A stretch of DNA of 64,000 nucleotides from Brevibacterium limosum (GCF_011617705.1 NZ_CP050154.1:248001-312000); one strand, 5' to 3'. Positions 17,064-25,520 are shown, numbered from the stretch's first letter. Notes: generated by a model not told the origin, from the letters alone. Program-made: numbers and translations.

Positions 17064-18545
17064 ATGGGTGAGGCAGTCAGCTCGAAGCGGTACACGCCGG
17101 AGGAACGCACACTGTATCGGGAGAAGCTCGCGGAGAATCTCGAGCTCTTCGATACCTACCTTCGTCATGCGGATTTCAAATCGGCGGGCACGATCGGCCT
17201 CGAACTCGAGCTCAACCTCGTCGGCGAGGGCAATCAGCCGAGCCTGCGCAACAAGGAGGTGCTCTCCCGACTCGACGACGACTATCAGTCTGAGATCGGC
17301 GCCTTCAACCTCGAACTCAACCATCCGGTGCTCCAGGTGGCCGGGCGCGGTCTGAAGACCCTCGAAGCCGGTGTCGCCGACCGCTTGGGGAAAGCGCAGA
17401 AGGCCGCCGAGGAGGAGGGCCTCAAGGTGGTGTCGATCGGCACGCTGCCGACCCTGACCACCGAGTTCCTCACCGACGAGAAGTGGATGACCGAGGAGAA
17501 CCGCTATGAGGCGCTGAGCAACTCGGTCATCGATGCCCGCGGCGAGTATGTCCGCATCGAGCTCGGCCGTGAAGAGCGGTACAAGGCGGAGTTCGCCGAT
17601 ATCGCCCCGGAGTCCTCCTGCACGTCGATGCAGCTGCACCTGCAGGTGGCGCCGAACCGGTTCGCCGATGCGTGGAACGCCTCGCAGGCGATCGCAGGGG
17701 CGCAGGTGGCGATGGCGGCGAACTCGCCGCTGTTCGTCGGCCGCAAGCTGTGGCACGAATCCCGGATCCCGATCTTCGCGCAGTCCATCGACACGCGTAC
17801 ACCCGAACTGGTCAACCAGGGTGTGCGGCCCCGCGTGTGGTTCGGCGAACGGTGGATCACCAGCGTCTTCGACCTCTTCGAGGAGAACGTCCGCTACTTC
17901 CCGCCGCTGCTGCCCGAGATCAAGGACTTCGTCGAATTCCGCGCCGCCGACGCCCCGAAGCTCTTCGAGCTCAACCTGCACAACGGCACCGTCTGGCGCT
18001 GGAACCGGCCCATCTACAACTCCGGGGACGGCGGCGCACACATCCGTGTCGAGAACCGGCTGCTGCCGGCCGGGCCGACTCCGGTCGACATGGTCGCCGA
18101 CGCCGCCTTCTACTACGGGCTGGCCGAGTTCCTCGTCGGAGAGAACCGCCCCGTGTGGTCGCGGATGTCATTCGCCGAGGCGGAGGAGAACTTCAATGCC
18201 TGCGCCAAGGACGGGATCGAGGCGCGAGTGACGTGGCCGAAGATCGGACGCATCGGCGTGGCCGACCTCGTCACCGATGTGCTCGCACCTCAGGCCAGGC
18301 GGGGGCTCTCACGACTGAACATCGACAAGGACGTCATCGACGAATTCATGTCGATCATCGAAGGCCGGGCGGAGAGCCGCGTCAACGGCGCGACCTGGCA
18401 GCTGCGGGCACTCGAGAGCCTCGCCCCCGGCAGCCGACAGGACTCACCCGAACGCGCCGAGGGCATCGAGGCGATGTTGGACGCCTACCTTGCGAACCAG
18501 GCGACCGGGAAGCCCGTCCACACGTGGGAGATCCCCACTCGCTGA
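17064..18545 (+). CDS. GCS2-family carboxylate-amine ligase (glutamate-cysteine ligase-like)
   Basis: A 493-residue ATP-dependent ligase of the GCS2 family. The N-terminal GTIGLELELNLVG strand, the SSCTSMQLHLQV core and RVENRLLPAGPTP near 360 fit glutamate-cysteine ligase-like enzymes that activate the gamma-carboxyl of glutamate. In actinobacteria such enzymes can feed ergothioneine or glutathione-type thiols, but no egt or gsh partner is nearby. The ATG at 17064 has no clear Shine-Dalgarno and the frame is open upstream to 17007, so the start is moderately certain. It converges with the cupin gene, 29 bases apart. Confidence 0.82.
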   Translation: MGEAVSSKRYTPEERTLYREKLAENLELFDTYLRHADFKSAGTIGLELELNLVGEGNQPSLRNKEVLSRLDDDYQSEIGAFNLELNHPVLQVAGRGLKTLEAGVADRLGKAQKAAEEEGLKVVSIGTLPTLTTEFLTDEKWMTEENRYEALSNSVIDARGEYVRIELGREERYKAEFADIAPESSCTSMQLHLQVAPNRFADAWNASQAIAGAQVAMAANSPLFVGRKLWHESRIPIFAQSIDTRTPELVNQGVRPRVWFGERWITSVFDLFEENVRYFPPLLPEIKDFVEFRAADAPKLFELNLHNGTVWRWNRPIYNSGDGGAHIRVENRLLPAGPTPVDMVADAAFYYGLAEFLVGENRPVWSRMSFAEAEENFNACAKDGIEARVTWPKIGRIGVADLVTDVLAPQARRGLSRLNIDKDVIDEFMSIIEGRAESRVNGATWQLRALESLAPGSRQDSPERAEGIEAMLDAYLANQATGKPVHTWEIPTR

Positions 18546-18574
18546 CCTATTCTCTGAGGTCGACGGCAGGAGTC

Positions 18575-18880
18575 TCAGAGGCGTTCGATCTCGACGAAGA
18601 CGACGTCGGCGCTGCCTCCGGGGTTCGAGACCTCGTGCTCGGACCCTGCCGGACGTGTGTAGGAGACACCGGCTTCGAGTTCGGCACGGATCTCGGTGTC
18701 GTCGGAATTGCGCACGAGCATCGTGTCGGTGACCATCGGCACGACGACGTACTCGTAGTCATGCTTGTGCATCGGGATGACGCCGTCGGGGCGGATCGTC
18801 CACTTCGTCACTCGGAAGACTCCGTTGTCGAGCTGGACCTCGCCGGTCGAACCGGTGTCTGCTGCATTGTCTGCGGTCAT
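18575..18880 (-). CDS. Small cupin-domain protein
   Basis: A 101-residue single-domain cupin. The metal-binding motif 1 is seen in MHKHDYEYVVVPM (HxH-x4-E type) and motif 2 around AGSEHEVSNPG. Such proteins bind a divalent metal and serve as small dioxygenases, isomerases or sensors. AAGGAGATC lies directly before the ATG, a strong start. The gene stands alone and is convergent with the GCS2 ligase. No substrate can be assigned. Confidence 0.85.
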   Translation of the reverse strand: MTADNAADTGSTGEVQLDNGVFRVTKWTIRPDGVIPMHKHDYEYVVVPMVTDTMLVRNSDDTEIRAELEAGVSYTRPAGSEHEVSNPGGSADVVFVEIERL

Positions 18881-19085
18881 AGTGATCTCCTTCGACGCAT
18901 GTGCGGATGCCTTAGCGGACCTGACGCCCTCACTGTATCGCTCTCGAAGCGCTGCGCACACCGCGCGCATCGCCCTGCGCGGCCGCTCAGGCACGCACTG
19001 TGCTGACGCGCACCGCTCAAGCGCTGCCCGCAACCGACCCCAGCCGCACCGTGAACGGGCTCGACCCGAACCGATCCACCCGGGC

Positions 19086-19091
19086 TAGCAT
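19086..19091 (+). promoter_or_regulatory. -10 box of a leaderless transcript
   Basis: TAGCAT lies exactly 7 bases before the ATG at 19099. This is the normal leaderless layout in actinobacteria. It decides the start codon, since the ATG at 19090 overlaps the box itself and no Shine-Dalgarno with usable spacing exists. Confidence 0.6.
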
Positions 19092-19098
19092 GAGGGGT

Positions 19099-19671
19099 AT
19101 GCGATACCCACTTGCTGACATCGACGACGTCGACGATGACATCCGCACCCAGATCCTCGAAGTGGCTGAGAAGTCGGGCTTCGTGCCCAACGTCTTCCTC
19201 GCCCTGGCCCGCCGACCGGACGAATTCCGCGCCTTCTTCGCCTACTATGACGCGCTGATGGAGAAGGAGACGGGGAACCTGACCAAGGCCGATCGGGAGA
19301 TGATCGTCGTGGCCACCTCAGCGATCAATCACTGTCTCTACTGCGTCGTCGCCCACGGGGCGATGCTGCGGATCTTCCAGAAGGACGCCCTCATCGCCGA
19401 CGTCGTCGCCACGAACTATCGTCAGGCCGATATCAGCCCACGTCAGATGGTCATGCTCGACTTCGCCGTCAAGGTCTGCGAGGAACCGTGGGCAGTCGAC
19501 GATGCCGACCACGCCACGCTCGCCGAACACGGATTCGACGACGAGGACGCCTGGGACATCGCCGCGATCACGGGCTTCTTCGGTCTGTCCAACCGCATGG
19601 CCCACATCTCCGGGATGCTCCCGAATCCGGAGTTCTACACCCTCGGCCGCCTCCCGCGTGAGAAGAAGTGA
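19099..19671 (+). CDS. AhpD-like peroxidase-related protein (carboxymuconolactone decarboxylase family)
   Basis: A 190-residue all-helical protein of the AhpD/CMD superfamily. The redox motif is in NHCLYCVVAHGA: C79, C82 and H86 as in alkylhydroperoxidase D. The KSGFVPNVFLALARRPD start and the C-terminal NRMAHISGMLPNPEFY match the group of uncharacterised peroxidase-related enzymes. It probably reduces peroxides with a thiol or lipoyl partner. The start at 19099 is set by the leaderless -10 box. Its stop is 5 bases before the aminotransferase start, so the next two genes probably share its transcript. Confidence 0.85.
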   Translation: MRYPLADIDDVDDDIRTQILEVAEKSGFVPNVFLALARRPDEFRAFFAYYDALMEKETGNLTKADREMIVVATSAINHCLYCVVAHGAMLRIFQKDALIADVVATNYRQADISPRQMVMLDFAVKVCEEPWAVDDADHATLAEHGFDDEDAWDIAAITGFFGLSNRMAHISGMLPNPEFYTLGRLPREKK

Positions 19672-19675
19672 ACCG

Positions 19676-20899
19676 ATGACCTCATCCATCCCCGCCGAGG
19701 CGGCCCCCACCACCCGTGCCTCCGCCGTTTCCGCCCGTTCGAGACTCGTCAAGCCGTTCGCGGCGATGGGCATCGTCGCCACGGTCGGGCAGATGCAGCG
19801 CGCCGGCCGCGACACCATCGCCATGTGCCTGGGCGAACCGACTCAGGGCGCGCCCAGCCCCGTACTGTCCCGCGCCGCCGAGGTCGCTCGCGACGGCACG
19901 GGACTCGGATACTCGCCGATCTTCGGCATTCCCGAACTGCGCGAGGCCATCGCCTCCCACTACCGCGACTGGTACGGTCTCGACATCGCACCCGAACGCA
20001 TCGCCGTGACCACCGGATCCTCGGGCGCCTTCCAGACGACCTTCCTCACCTGCTTCGACGTCGGCGATCGGGTGGCCCTGGCTCGGCCCGGCTACGGTGC
20101 GTACAAGAACATCCTCGCCGCCTTGGGCTGCGACGTCGTCGAACTCGACTGCGGCGCCGACGAAGGGTTCCAACCCAGCGTCGACCTGCTGGCCGCCGCC
20201 CACGCGGAGGCGCCGCTCAAGGGACTCATGCTCGCCTCCCCGGCGAACCCGACGGGCACGATGATCGGCCCCGAAGCCCTCGGTGAACTCGTCGACTGGT
20301 GTCGAGACAACGGGGTGCAGGTGATCTCCGACGAGATCTACCACGGCATCAGCTATATCGGCACCCGTGGCGAGTGCGCGCTCGCCCACGACGACTCAGC
20401 GATCGTCATCTCCTCGTTCTCCAAATACTGGGGCATGACCGGGTGGCGACTCGGCTGGGCGATCCTGCCCGAAGCCCTCGTCACCCCTGCGCAGAACGTC
20501 ACGGGCAACCTGTCGCTGTGCGCGCCTGTGCCGGCACAGTACGCGGCGGTTGCGGCTTTCACGGAACAGTCCTATGCCGAATGCGAGGCAGCTGTGGCCT
20601 CGTTCGCCGGCGCCCGCGACCATGTGCTGGGCGCTCGCGCCGACCTGGGCTTCGGCGAGATGGCCCCACCCGACGGCGCGTTCTACATGTACGCCCGCGT
20701 CGACGACATCCTCGACCGCGCGAGGCTTGACACCGCCGGCCAGTGGTGTGAGCAGGTGCTCGAGGCCACCGGCGTCGCGCTCGCTCCCGGTGATGACTTC
20801 GATTCCGTCGACGGCCCCCGCTCGGTGCGCCTGTCGCTGGCTGTCGGAGCCGACCGGACGGCCGAGGCCATCGACCGCATCCTCGACTTCATGGGATGA
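19676..20899 (+). CDS. Class I/II pyridoxal-phosphate aminotransferase
   Basis: A 407-residue fold-type I aminotransferase. The PLP lysine is K250 in SSFSKYWGMTGWRLGW, the cofactor aspartate is D219 in VISDEIYH, ASPANPTGT lies at 188-196, and R258 probably binds the substrate carboxylate. It resembles aspartate/aromatic aminotransferases; the exact amino acid is unknown. It begins 5 bases after the AhpD-like gene, and its stop overlaps the next start (ATGA at 20896-20899), so the three form an operon with an exporter, which could suggest metabolite production and export. Confidence 0.87.
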   Translation: MTSSIPAEAAPTTRASAVSARSRLVKPFAAMGIVATVGQMQRAGRDTIAMCLGEPTQGAPSPVLSRAAEVARDGTGLGYSPIFGIPELREAIASHYRDWYGLDIAPERIAVTTGSSGAFQTTFLTCFDVGDRVALARPGYGAYKNILAALGCDVVELDCGADEGFQPSVDLLAAAHAEAPLKGLMLASPANPTGTMIGPEALGELVDWCRDNGVQVISDEIYHGISYIGTRGECALAHDDSAIVISSFSKYWGMTGWRLGWAILPEALVTPAQNVTGNLSLCAPVPAQYAAVAAFTEQSYAECEAAVASFAGARDHVLGARADLGFGEMAPPDGAFYMYARVDDILDRARLDTAGQWCEQVLEATGVALAPGDDFDSVDGPRSVRLSLAVGADRTAEAIDRILDFMG

Positions 20900-21831
20900 G
20901 CTCTCAGGAGACGCGGGCGGGAGGGCCGCCTCCTGCGCCGAAGGCCCTGCCGGTGCTCGGCGTCATCCTGGCCGCGGTCCTGCTCGGATCGGCCGGTCTG
21001 TTCGTCATCCTCGCCGAGGCGACCGCCCCCACCGCCGCCTTCCTGCGGTGTTGGATCGCCGTCGTCGTGCTCGCGCCGCTGGCCGTGCTCGAGCTGCGCC
21101 GGCACGGACGGTTCCCGCGGAAGGCGATCCTCATCGCCGCGGTCTCCGGCGGGGCGCTGGGGATCGACTATGTGCTGTGGGCCCAGAGCGTCCTCGACGC
21201 CGGTCTGGGTGTGTCCACGGTGCTCATCAGCGTTCAGGTGATCGTCTTCCCGGCACTGGTCTGGGCATTCGGCGGTTCCCGGCCCGGGTGGCTGTTCATC
21301 GGCTGCGTGCCGATCATGATCATCGGCATGCTGCTGACCGGGGGAGTGTTCGGCGCCGACGAGACGGCGGCGAACCCGACGCGGGGAGCGATCTTCGGAG
21401 TGCTGTCCGGTGTGCTCTACGGCGTGTACATCTTCGGCATCCACCACAGCCGGAAGGTCGCCGGAGACTTCGTCGTCGCCCCGGTCCAGGTGGGCACGAT
21501 CGCGGCCGGGGTGATGACCGCGGTGGCCGGGCTGACCCTCGGCGGGCTCGACTTCGACCTCGGCTGGGGCGGGTGGGGATGGATGATCGCCCTGGCCGTC
21601 TGCGGCCAAGCGCTGTCATGGGTGCTGTTGAGCATCTCGAGTCCGCTGGTGCCCGTGCCGATGACCGCGGCGCTCATGCTGCTGCAGCCGCTGTCGGCGG
21701 TGGTGCTCGGATCCCTCATCGCCGGGGAGCAGCTGCAGACCGGGCAGTGGATCGGTGCCGTGCTCGTGGCTCTGATCGTGTGGGTCGTCGGCGGGGGCCC
21801 GGAGGCGCTGACGCGTCGTCGAAGACAGTAG
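20896..21831 (+). CDS. EamA-family (DMT) transporter
   Basis: A 311-residue inner membrane protein with about ten hydrophobic segments in two EamA repeats (about 15-145 and 160-295). GSAGLFVILAEATAPTAAFLR in repeat 1 and LMLLQPLSAVVLGSLIAGEQL in repeat 2 are typical of drug/metabolite exporters. It overlaps the aminotransferase stop by 4 bases, so it is translationally coupled and may export the product of that enzyme or of amino acid metabolism. A short GC hairpin ends the operon. Confidence 0.87.
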   Translation: MSSQETRAGGPPPAPKALPVLGVILAAVLLGSAGLFVILAEATAPTAAFLRCWIAVVVLAPLAVLELRRHGRFPRKAILIAAVSGGALGIDYVLWAQSVLDAGLGVSTVLISVQVIVFPALVWAFGGSRPGWLFIGCVPIMIIGMLLTGGVFGADETAANPTRGAIFGVLSGVLYGVYIFGIHHSRKVAGDFVVAPVQVGTIAAGVMTAVAGLTLGGLDFDLGWGGWGWMIALAVCGQALSWVLLSISSPLVPVPMTAALMLLQPLSAVVLGSLIAGEQLQTGQWIGAVLVALIVWVVGGGPEALTRRRRQ

Positions 21832-21848
21832 CGCCGGACCAGCCCCGG

Positions 21849-21868
21849 CACCGCGGGCCACCGCGGTG
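21849..21868. terminator. GC hairpin between convergent genes
   Basis: A perfect 8-bp stem CACCGCGG/CCGCGGTG with a 4-base loop lies between the EamA gene and the ArsR gene, which converge. There is no T tract. An intergenic copy of the GCCGAGGCGG motif follows at 21886-21895. Confidence 0.5.
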
Positions 21869-21927
21869 AATCGGGCAGCGGTGGGCCGCCTCGGCGAGGA
21901 AATCGGGGCCAGCGCCCGGGATGCGGC

Positions 21928-22287
21928 TCAGTGTTCGTGGGCCTCGATCGTGTGGGCGATGGCGTCGACGATGATGTGGGCGACGTGATCGTCCTTGAGC
22001 GAATAGTAGGCTTCGCGGCCGATCCGATTGACACCGACGAGGTGGAGTCCGCGGAGGAACTTCAGGTGCTGGGACACCAGGGGCTGGGACAGTCCGGTCG
22101 CCTCGACGATGTGCGTGACCGTGGCCTCACCGTGGGTGAGGACGAGCAGCATCTTCAGCCGGGAGGGGGTGGCGAGTGCCTTGAAGAGGTCGGCGGTCTC
22201 GGTGATGGCTTCGAGATGGTCCTCGGGGTTGAGCAGGAGCTGCTCGACCTCGTCATTGACGGGAACGGAATCGGGAATGGAAGCCAT
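21928..22287 (-). CDS. ArsR/SmtB-family metal-sensing repressor
   Basis: A 119-residue winged-helix regulator. DLFKALATPSRLKMLLVL leads into the HTH VTHIVEATGLSQPLVSQHLKFL. The C-terminal helix carries D99, H101, H112 and E115, exactly the alpha5 spacing of the zinc sensor SmtB (D-x-H-x10-H-x2-E), so zinc or a similar ion is the expected effector; the extra HEH tail may add ligands. A TAATCT box lies 6 bases before the ATG, so the gene is probably leaderless. No metal transporter is adjacent; the CDF exporter at 12.4 kb is a candidate target in trans. Confidence 0.88.
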   Translation of the reverse strand: MASIPDSVPVNDEVEQLLLNPEDHLEAITETADLFKALATPSRLKMLLVLTHGEATVTHIVEATGLSQPLVSQHLKFLRGLHLVGVNRIGREAYYSLKDDHVAHIIVDAIAHTIEAHEH

Positions 22288-22322
22288 GAGTGCAGATTAC
22301 CGGACAACCGGCGTGGTCAGCG

Positions 22323-22910
22323 TCAGTCGAGGGCTTCGACGTCGGCCTGCGAGCCGAGGAGGTCATCGGCCAAGGTCTCCCACTGCCCGTAGGCATCGGG
22401 AAGCGCCGACCGCTGCACGGACTGTGCGGCTTCGGTCGGGGACATCGAATCCCAGCCCTCGATCTGGTCGAGGCCCGGGTTCTCGACCTCGGGGTTGATC
22501 CCGTAGAAGGCCTTGGCCGCGTAGACGGGGTCGGTGAGCTGATGCGGTTCGCCCCATCCCTGCGAAGGGCGCTGCTGGAACAGACCGACCGAATCGCGGT
22601 CGCCGGAATCCAGATTGCGCAGCGAGGACTCCTGCAGAGCCGTCATGAGGGCGATGCGGATCGCATGGTCGCCGAAGTCGCCGCCGCGGCCGACGCCGAT
22701 GATGAGCCGAGCATTGTCGATCTGCTGTTCGCTGAGCTGATTGACCGAAGCCATCTGCATCTGCCTGATCTTCGTGGAGCCGAAGGAGACGGGTGAATTG
22801 ATGATGACGACGGCACCCACGATCAGCGCCATCACCGCTGCCCCGAGCCCGATCAGGGCACCGGTGAGCACGGACCGGCGGCCCTTGCGTGATGATGTCG
22901 GACGAGGCAT
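22323..22910 (-). CDS. Membrane-anchored lytic transglycosylase-like protein
   Basis: A 195-residue protein with a basic N-terminus, one signal-anchor segment (about 17-37), and an extracytoplasmic domain from about 60. The core ALMTALQESSLRNLDSG with DRDSVGLFQQRPSQGWG and DPVYAAKAFY is the lysozyme-like pattern widespread in actinobacteria; the glutamate in LQES is the probable catalytic acid. It should act on peptidoglycan outside the membrane. The gene is leaderless: TATCGT lies exactly 7 bases before the ATG. Similar domains occur in phage, but there is no other phage gene nearby. Confidence 0.75.
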   Translation of the reverse strand: MPRPTSSRKGRRSVLTGALIGLGAAVMALIVGAVVIINSPVSFGSTKIRQMQMASVNQLSEQQIDNARLIIGVGRGGDFGDHAIRIALMTALQESSLRNLDSGDRDSVGLFQQRPSQGWGEPHQLTDPVYAAKAFYGINPEVENPGLDQIEGWDSMSPTEAAQSVQRSALPDAYGQWETLADDLLGSQADVEALD

Positions 22911-22917
22911 GAATATA

Positions 22918-23014
22918 ACGATAATGCAACAAACTTAAGAGCGCATGGGACCGTACCGAGGTTTTTGTCACAGCAAGGTCACGACGGAGTGGGATGAGTG
23001 CCGCACATTAGGCT
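22918..23014. promoter_or_regulatory. Divergent pair of leaderless promoters
   Basis: On the minus strand TATCGT (22923-22918) lies 7 bases before the ATG of the transglycosylase-like gene. On the plus strand TAGGCT (23009-23014) lies 6 bases before the ATG at 23021. The spacer is AT-rich near the minus-strand gene. Neither gene has a Shine-Dalgarno. Confidence 0.55.
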
Positions 23015-23020
23015 TGGTCC

Positions 23021-23278
23021 ATGGTGAGAATCGTTCGGCGCAATAATCGCCCGCCCCTGATGACCTGCCTCATCGTGGTCTTCGCATTCGCTGCCGTCGG
23101 CATCATGATCATCGCCGGCATCGTCATCGCCCTCGTCTTCGTCTCCGCGGACTCGTCAGGCTCATCGCCGACCGAGGTCTCCTCGTCGGTCGGGTCGTCC
23201 TCATCGAGCGCCGACGCCGACGGCGGATCTGGAGTCACCACCTCCCCGGCCGGCGGAGGCTGGTCGAGCGGAGGCTGA
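23021..23278 (+). CDS. Small membrane protein with Ser/Gly-rich tail
   Basis: An 85-residue protein with a basic start (MVRIVRRNNRPP), one long hydrophobic segment (about 13-40) and a low-complexity extracytoplasmic tail of Ser, Gly and Asp. I recognise no family. The leaderless promoter layout and divergent position from the transglycosylase-like gene support it, but the low-complexity tail gives little further evidence. It could be a wall-associated partner of its neighbour. Confidence 0.5.
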   Translation: MVRIVRRNNRPPLMTCLIVVFAFAAVGIMIIAGIVIALVFVSADSSGSSPTEVSSSVGSSSSSADADGGSGVTTSPAGGGWSSGG

Positions 23279-23351
23279 AGCTCCTCCGTGGCATCGATCG
23301 TGTCCATACGCGGCTCCGCTCTCGAGGTGGGATGGATCGAGTCGCATCCGC

Positions 23352-23382
23352 TTGACCTTGACACCATGTCAAGGTCTTCACT
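23352..23382 (+). promoter_or_regulatory. MerR-type promoter/operator
   Basis: A perfect dyad ACCTTGAC-N5-GTCAAGGT (23355-23375) overlaps a -35 box TTGACC (23352-23357) and is followed by a weak -10 (TTCACT, 23377-23382) after a 19-base spacer. A lengthened spacer filled by a palindrome is the hallmark of MerR-activated promoters. It drives the HEAT-repeat gene that begins at 23405, and a MerR gene lies next downstream. Confidence 0.75.
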
Positions 23383-23404
23383 GGGTGACAAGGAGGTGGA
23401 GATC

Positions 23405-24154
23405 ATGACGAACCCACTCAACAGCCACCAGGCTCGCGAACCGGAACTCCTGCGCGAGACAGACAGCAGGAGCGACACCAGCGACCGCATGCGTGACGCG
23501 CTGAGGGCATCGAACCCGCAGCGGCGCCTGCAGGCGGCGATGGCGATCGGCACACGTGCCGAGCCCCGGGACCTCGACGTGCTCATCGCCCGGTGCCGAG
23601 TCGAACCGGACTTCTTCGTCCGCGACATGCTCACCTGGGCGCTGACCCGTCTGCCCGCCGATGTCACCGTCGAACCTCTCATCGCCGAACTCGACTCGAC
23701 CCTGCCGCAGGCGATCAGCCAATCCCTGCACACCCTGTCGAAGATCGGCGACATCCGCGCCTGGCCGCCCATGGATCCGGCCCGGATCGGCACGGCCCTC
23801 ATCGCCCATTCCGACGCCGAGGCGGCCCGCAGTGCGTGGAGAGCCGCCGTTGCCCTGGTGCCCGGTGAGAGTCGTGAAGAACTGGCATCGGCCCTGGTGA
23901 CACAGCTGGGTCGCGGAGGAGTCGAGATGCAGAAGAGCCTCAGCCGGGCGATCGTGGCCCTTGGCGACGATCTCGTGTCAGTGGTCGATGAGAGGCTTCA
24001 CGCAGAGGACGACACAGTGCGGGCTCACGCCATGGCGACCCGGGACATGTTCGATGACCCGGATGCCGGCTTCGCCCACGCCTTGGACGCAGCCAAGCGT
24101 GTGGTCGCACTGGGATCCGAGGCCACGGTCCAGATCGGCACAGGGAAGGTCTGA
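23405..24154 (+). CDS. HEAT-repeat protein under MerR-type control
   Basis: A 249-residue soluble helical protein. Repeats of about 30-35 residues are visible, for example ASNPQRRLQAAMAIGTRAEP, the DFFVRDMLTWALTRLP segment and DTVRAHAMATRDMFDDPDAG, consistent with HEAT/PBS-lyase-like units used in protein binding. No catalytic motif is seen. AAGGAGG lies 8 bases before the ATG. The gene has its own MerR-type promoter, and the following gene encodes a MerR regulator that also carries HEAT repeats, so this protein may be its target, antagonist or co-sensor. The function is not known. Confidence 0.75.
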   Translation: MTNPLNSHQAREPELLRETDSRSDTSDRMRDALRASNPQRRLQAAMAIGTRAEPRDLDVLIARCRVEPDFFVRDMLTWALTRLPADVTVEPLIAELDSTLPQAISQSLHTLSKIGDIRAWPPMDPARIGTALIAHSDAEAARSAWRAAVALVPGESREELASALVTQLGRGGVEMQKSLSRAIVALGDDLVSVVDERLHAEDDTVRAHAMATRDMFDDPDAGFAHALDAAKRVVALGSEATVQIGTGKV

Positions 24155-24164
24155 TCGTGCGTGC

Positions 24165-24191
24165 GCCGGCGGGCGGGGCAAGCCCGCCGGC
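24165..24191 (+). terminator. Hairpin terminator after the HEAT-repeat gene
   Basis: A perfect 10-bp stem GCCGGCGGGC/GCCCGCCGGC with a 7-base loop begins 11 bases after the HEAT gene stop. It suggests that most transcripts end before the MerR gene, so the two genes probably have separate promoters. Confidence 0.7.
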
Positions 24192-24368
24192 ACACGGCCG
24201 GGGTCTCGGTCCCCTTCCTCCGGCGCATGGGTCCAGTACCTGTGCGGAGTCCGCCTGCGACCCTTGAGCGAAGTCCGAAAGGGCCCAGATCCCGAAGAGT
24301 TTCGGGCCGGCTCTCCCAGCAGGAGGTGACTGCGGCATAGAGTGGCTGACAGCAGAGAAGAGGTGGCA

Positions 24369-25436
24369 ATGCTCATCGGCGAAGTGGCTCGGCGCTCCGG
24401 CGTGAGCGCACGCATGCTGCGTCACTACGAATCACTTGGGCTTGTGGCACCCGGCCAGCGGACGCCCGGCGGCTACCGGGAGTATTCCGATGCCGATATC
24501 GGCCGCATCTTCCATATCGAGGGCCTGCGGAGACTCGGCATGTCCCTGACCGAAGTCGGTCGGGCGCTGTCCGATGCGGACTTCGAACCGGGCCGCGTGC
24601 TCGGAGACCTCATCGACCAGGCTCGAGCTCGGATCGCGGCAGAACAACGTCTGCTCGACCACCTCCAGTCCGTCGCCCGACTCGGCCGAGCCGATGGTGA
24701 ATCGCTCCTGTACACCATCGACCTCATGCGCTCCCTCGAATCCGAGGACGTCATCCAACGGCACAAAGCCGCACTCGGCAGCGGAGTCGACGGAGGAATG
24801 CCGATCGAGACTCTGGTGCAAGCGGTTCTGCACGAATCTGTGCTCAACGCGGCAGGAGCAATGCGATGGGCACTCGCCCAGGCCGGCGCCGAGGCCGTGC
24901 CTCATGTGGCGAAGGGCATGGAGGACGAATCTGCCCTGGTGCGCCGCAACGCTCTGCTCGCCCTCGACGAGATCCGCCGAACCACCCCAGCTGAGAAGCT
25001 CGGCTCATGTGTACGGTCGATGATCCGGCAGGCGCTGCGTCGCGGCCTCGACGATGCCGATCCCGACATCCGCAGCAGCGCCGCGCTCACCCTCGGCCAC
25101 TCCGGCGATGCGAAGGCCGTGCCCATGCTGCTCGACATGGCCATGAACGGGCCGAAGGACATCGAAGCGGCAGAGACTCTCGCCGCCTTCGTCGCGACTG
25201 GATCGCACGCCGACATCGGCGACCAGATCGTCACCGAGCTGCACCGGCACGCAGACTCCGACGATACGACGATACGGTTCCGGGTGCTCCAGGTCCTCGT
25301 CGAAATCCCCGGAGAGTGCAGCGACGACTTCATCGCCGAACTCAGCGGAGACGACAGTCCGGAACTCGCGGCCACCGCCCTCGCCGCCCTCGACCGCCGC
25401 CGTCGGGAACAGCCGCCGCGCAGGGGGCGAACCTGA
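24369..25436 (+). CDS. MerR-family regulator with C-terminal HEAT repeats
   Basis: A 355-residue protein. Residues 1-70 are a MerR winged helix (MLIGEVARRSGVSARMLRHY, GLVAPGQRTPGGYREYSD), followed by a dimerisation helix (about 78-115). Instead of a small effector domain, residues about 150-350 form HEAT-type repeats such as DESALVRRNALLALDEIRR, PDIRSSAALTLGHSGDAKAV and TIRFRVLQVLVEIPG. No metal-binding cysteine loop is present, so the signal may be a protein or large ligand. The ATG has a weak GAGGT upstream. The neighbour at 23405 is a free HEAT protein behind a MerR-type promoter, the likely target. Confidence 0.85.
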   Translation: MLIGEVARRSGVSARMLRHYESLGLVAPGQRTPGGYREYSDADIGRIFHIEGLRRLGMSLTEVGRALSDADFEPGRVLGDLIDQARARIAAEQRLLDHLQSVARLGRADGESLLYTIDLMRSLESEDVIQRHKAALGSGVDGGMPIETLVQAVLHESVLNAAGAMRWALAQAGAEAVPHVAKGMEDESALVRRNALLALDEIRRTTPAEKLGSCVRSMIRQALRRGLDDADPDIRSSAALTLGHSGDAKAVPMLLDMAMNGPKDIEAAETLAAFVATGSHADIGDQIVTELHRHADSDDTTIRFRVLQVLVEIPGECSDDFIAELSGDDSPELAATALAALDRRRREQPPRRGRT

Positions 25437-25507
25437 CCGCCTCCGGTCGGGCCGCCTCGGTGAAGGGAGGCAGGGAATCCTCATTCCGGGCGCTGGAGGC
25501 GGTTGGC

Positions 25508-25513
25508 TAAACT
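25508..25513 (+). promoter_or_regulatory. -10 box of a leaderless transcript
   Basis: TAAACT lies exactly 7 bases before the ATG at 25521, and there is no Shine-Dalgarno. This favours the ATG over the in-frame TTG at 25503. Confidence 0.55.
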
Positions 25514-25520
25514 GGCGCCC

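Noticed and set aside
22323..22910. Prophage remnant suggested by lysozyme-like domain
   Set aside because: No other phage gene, no integrase, and the domain is common in chromosomal actinobacterial genes.
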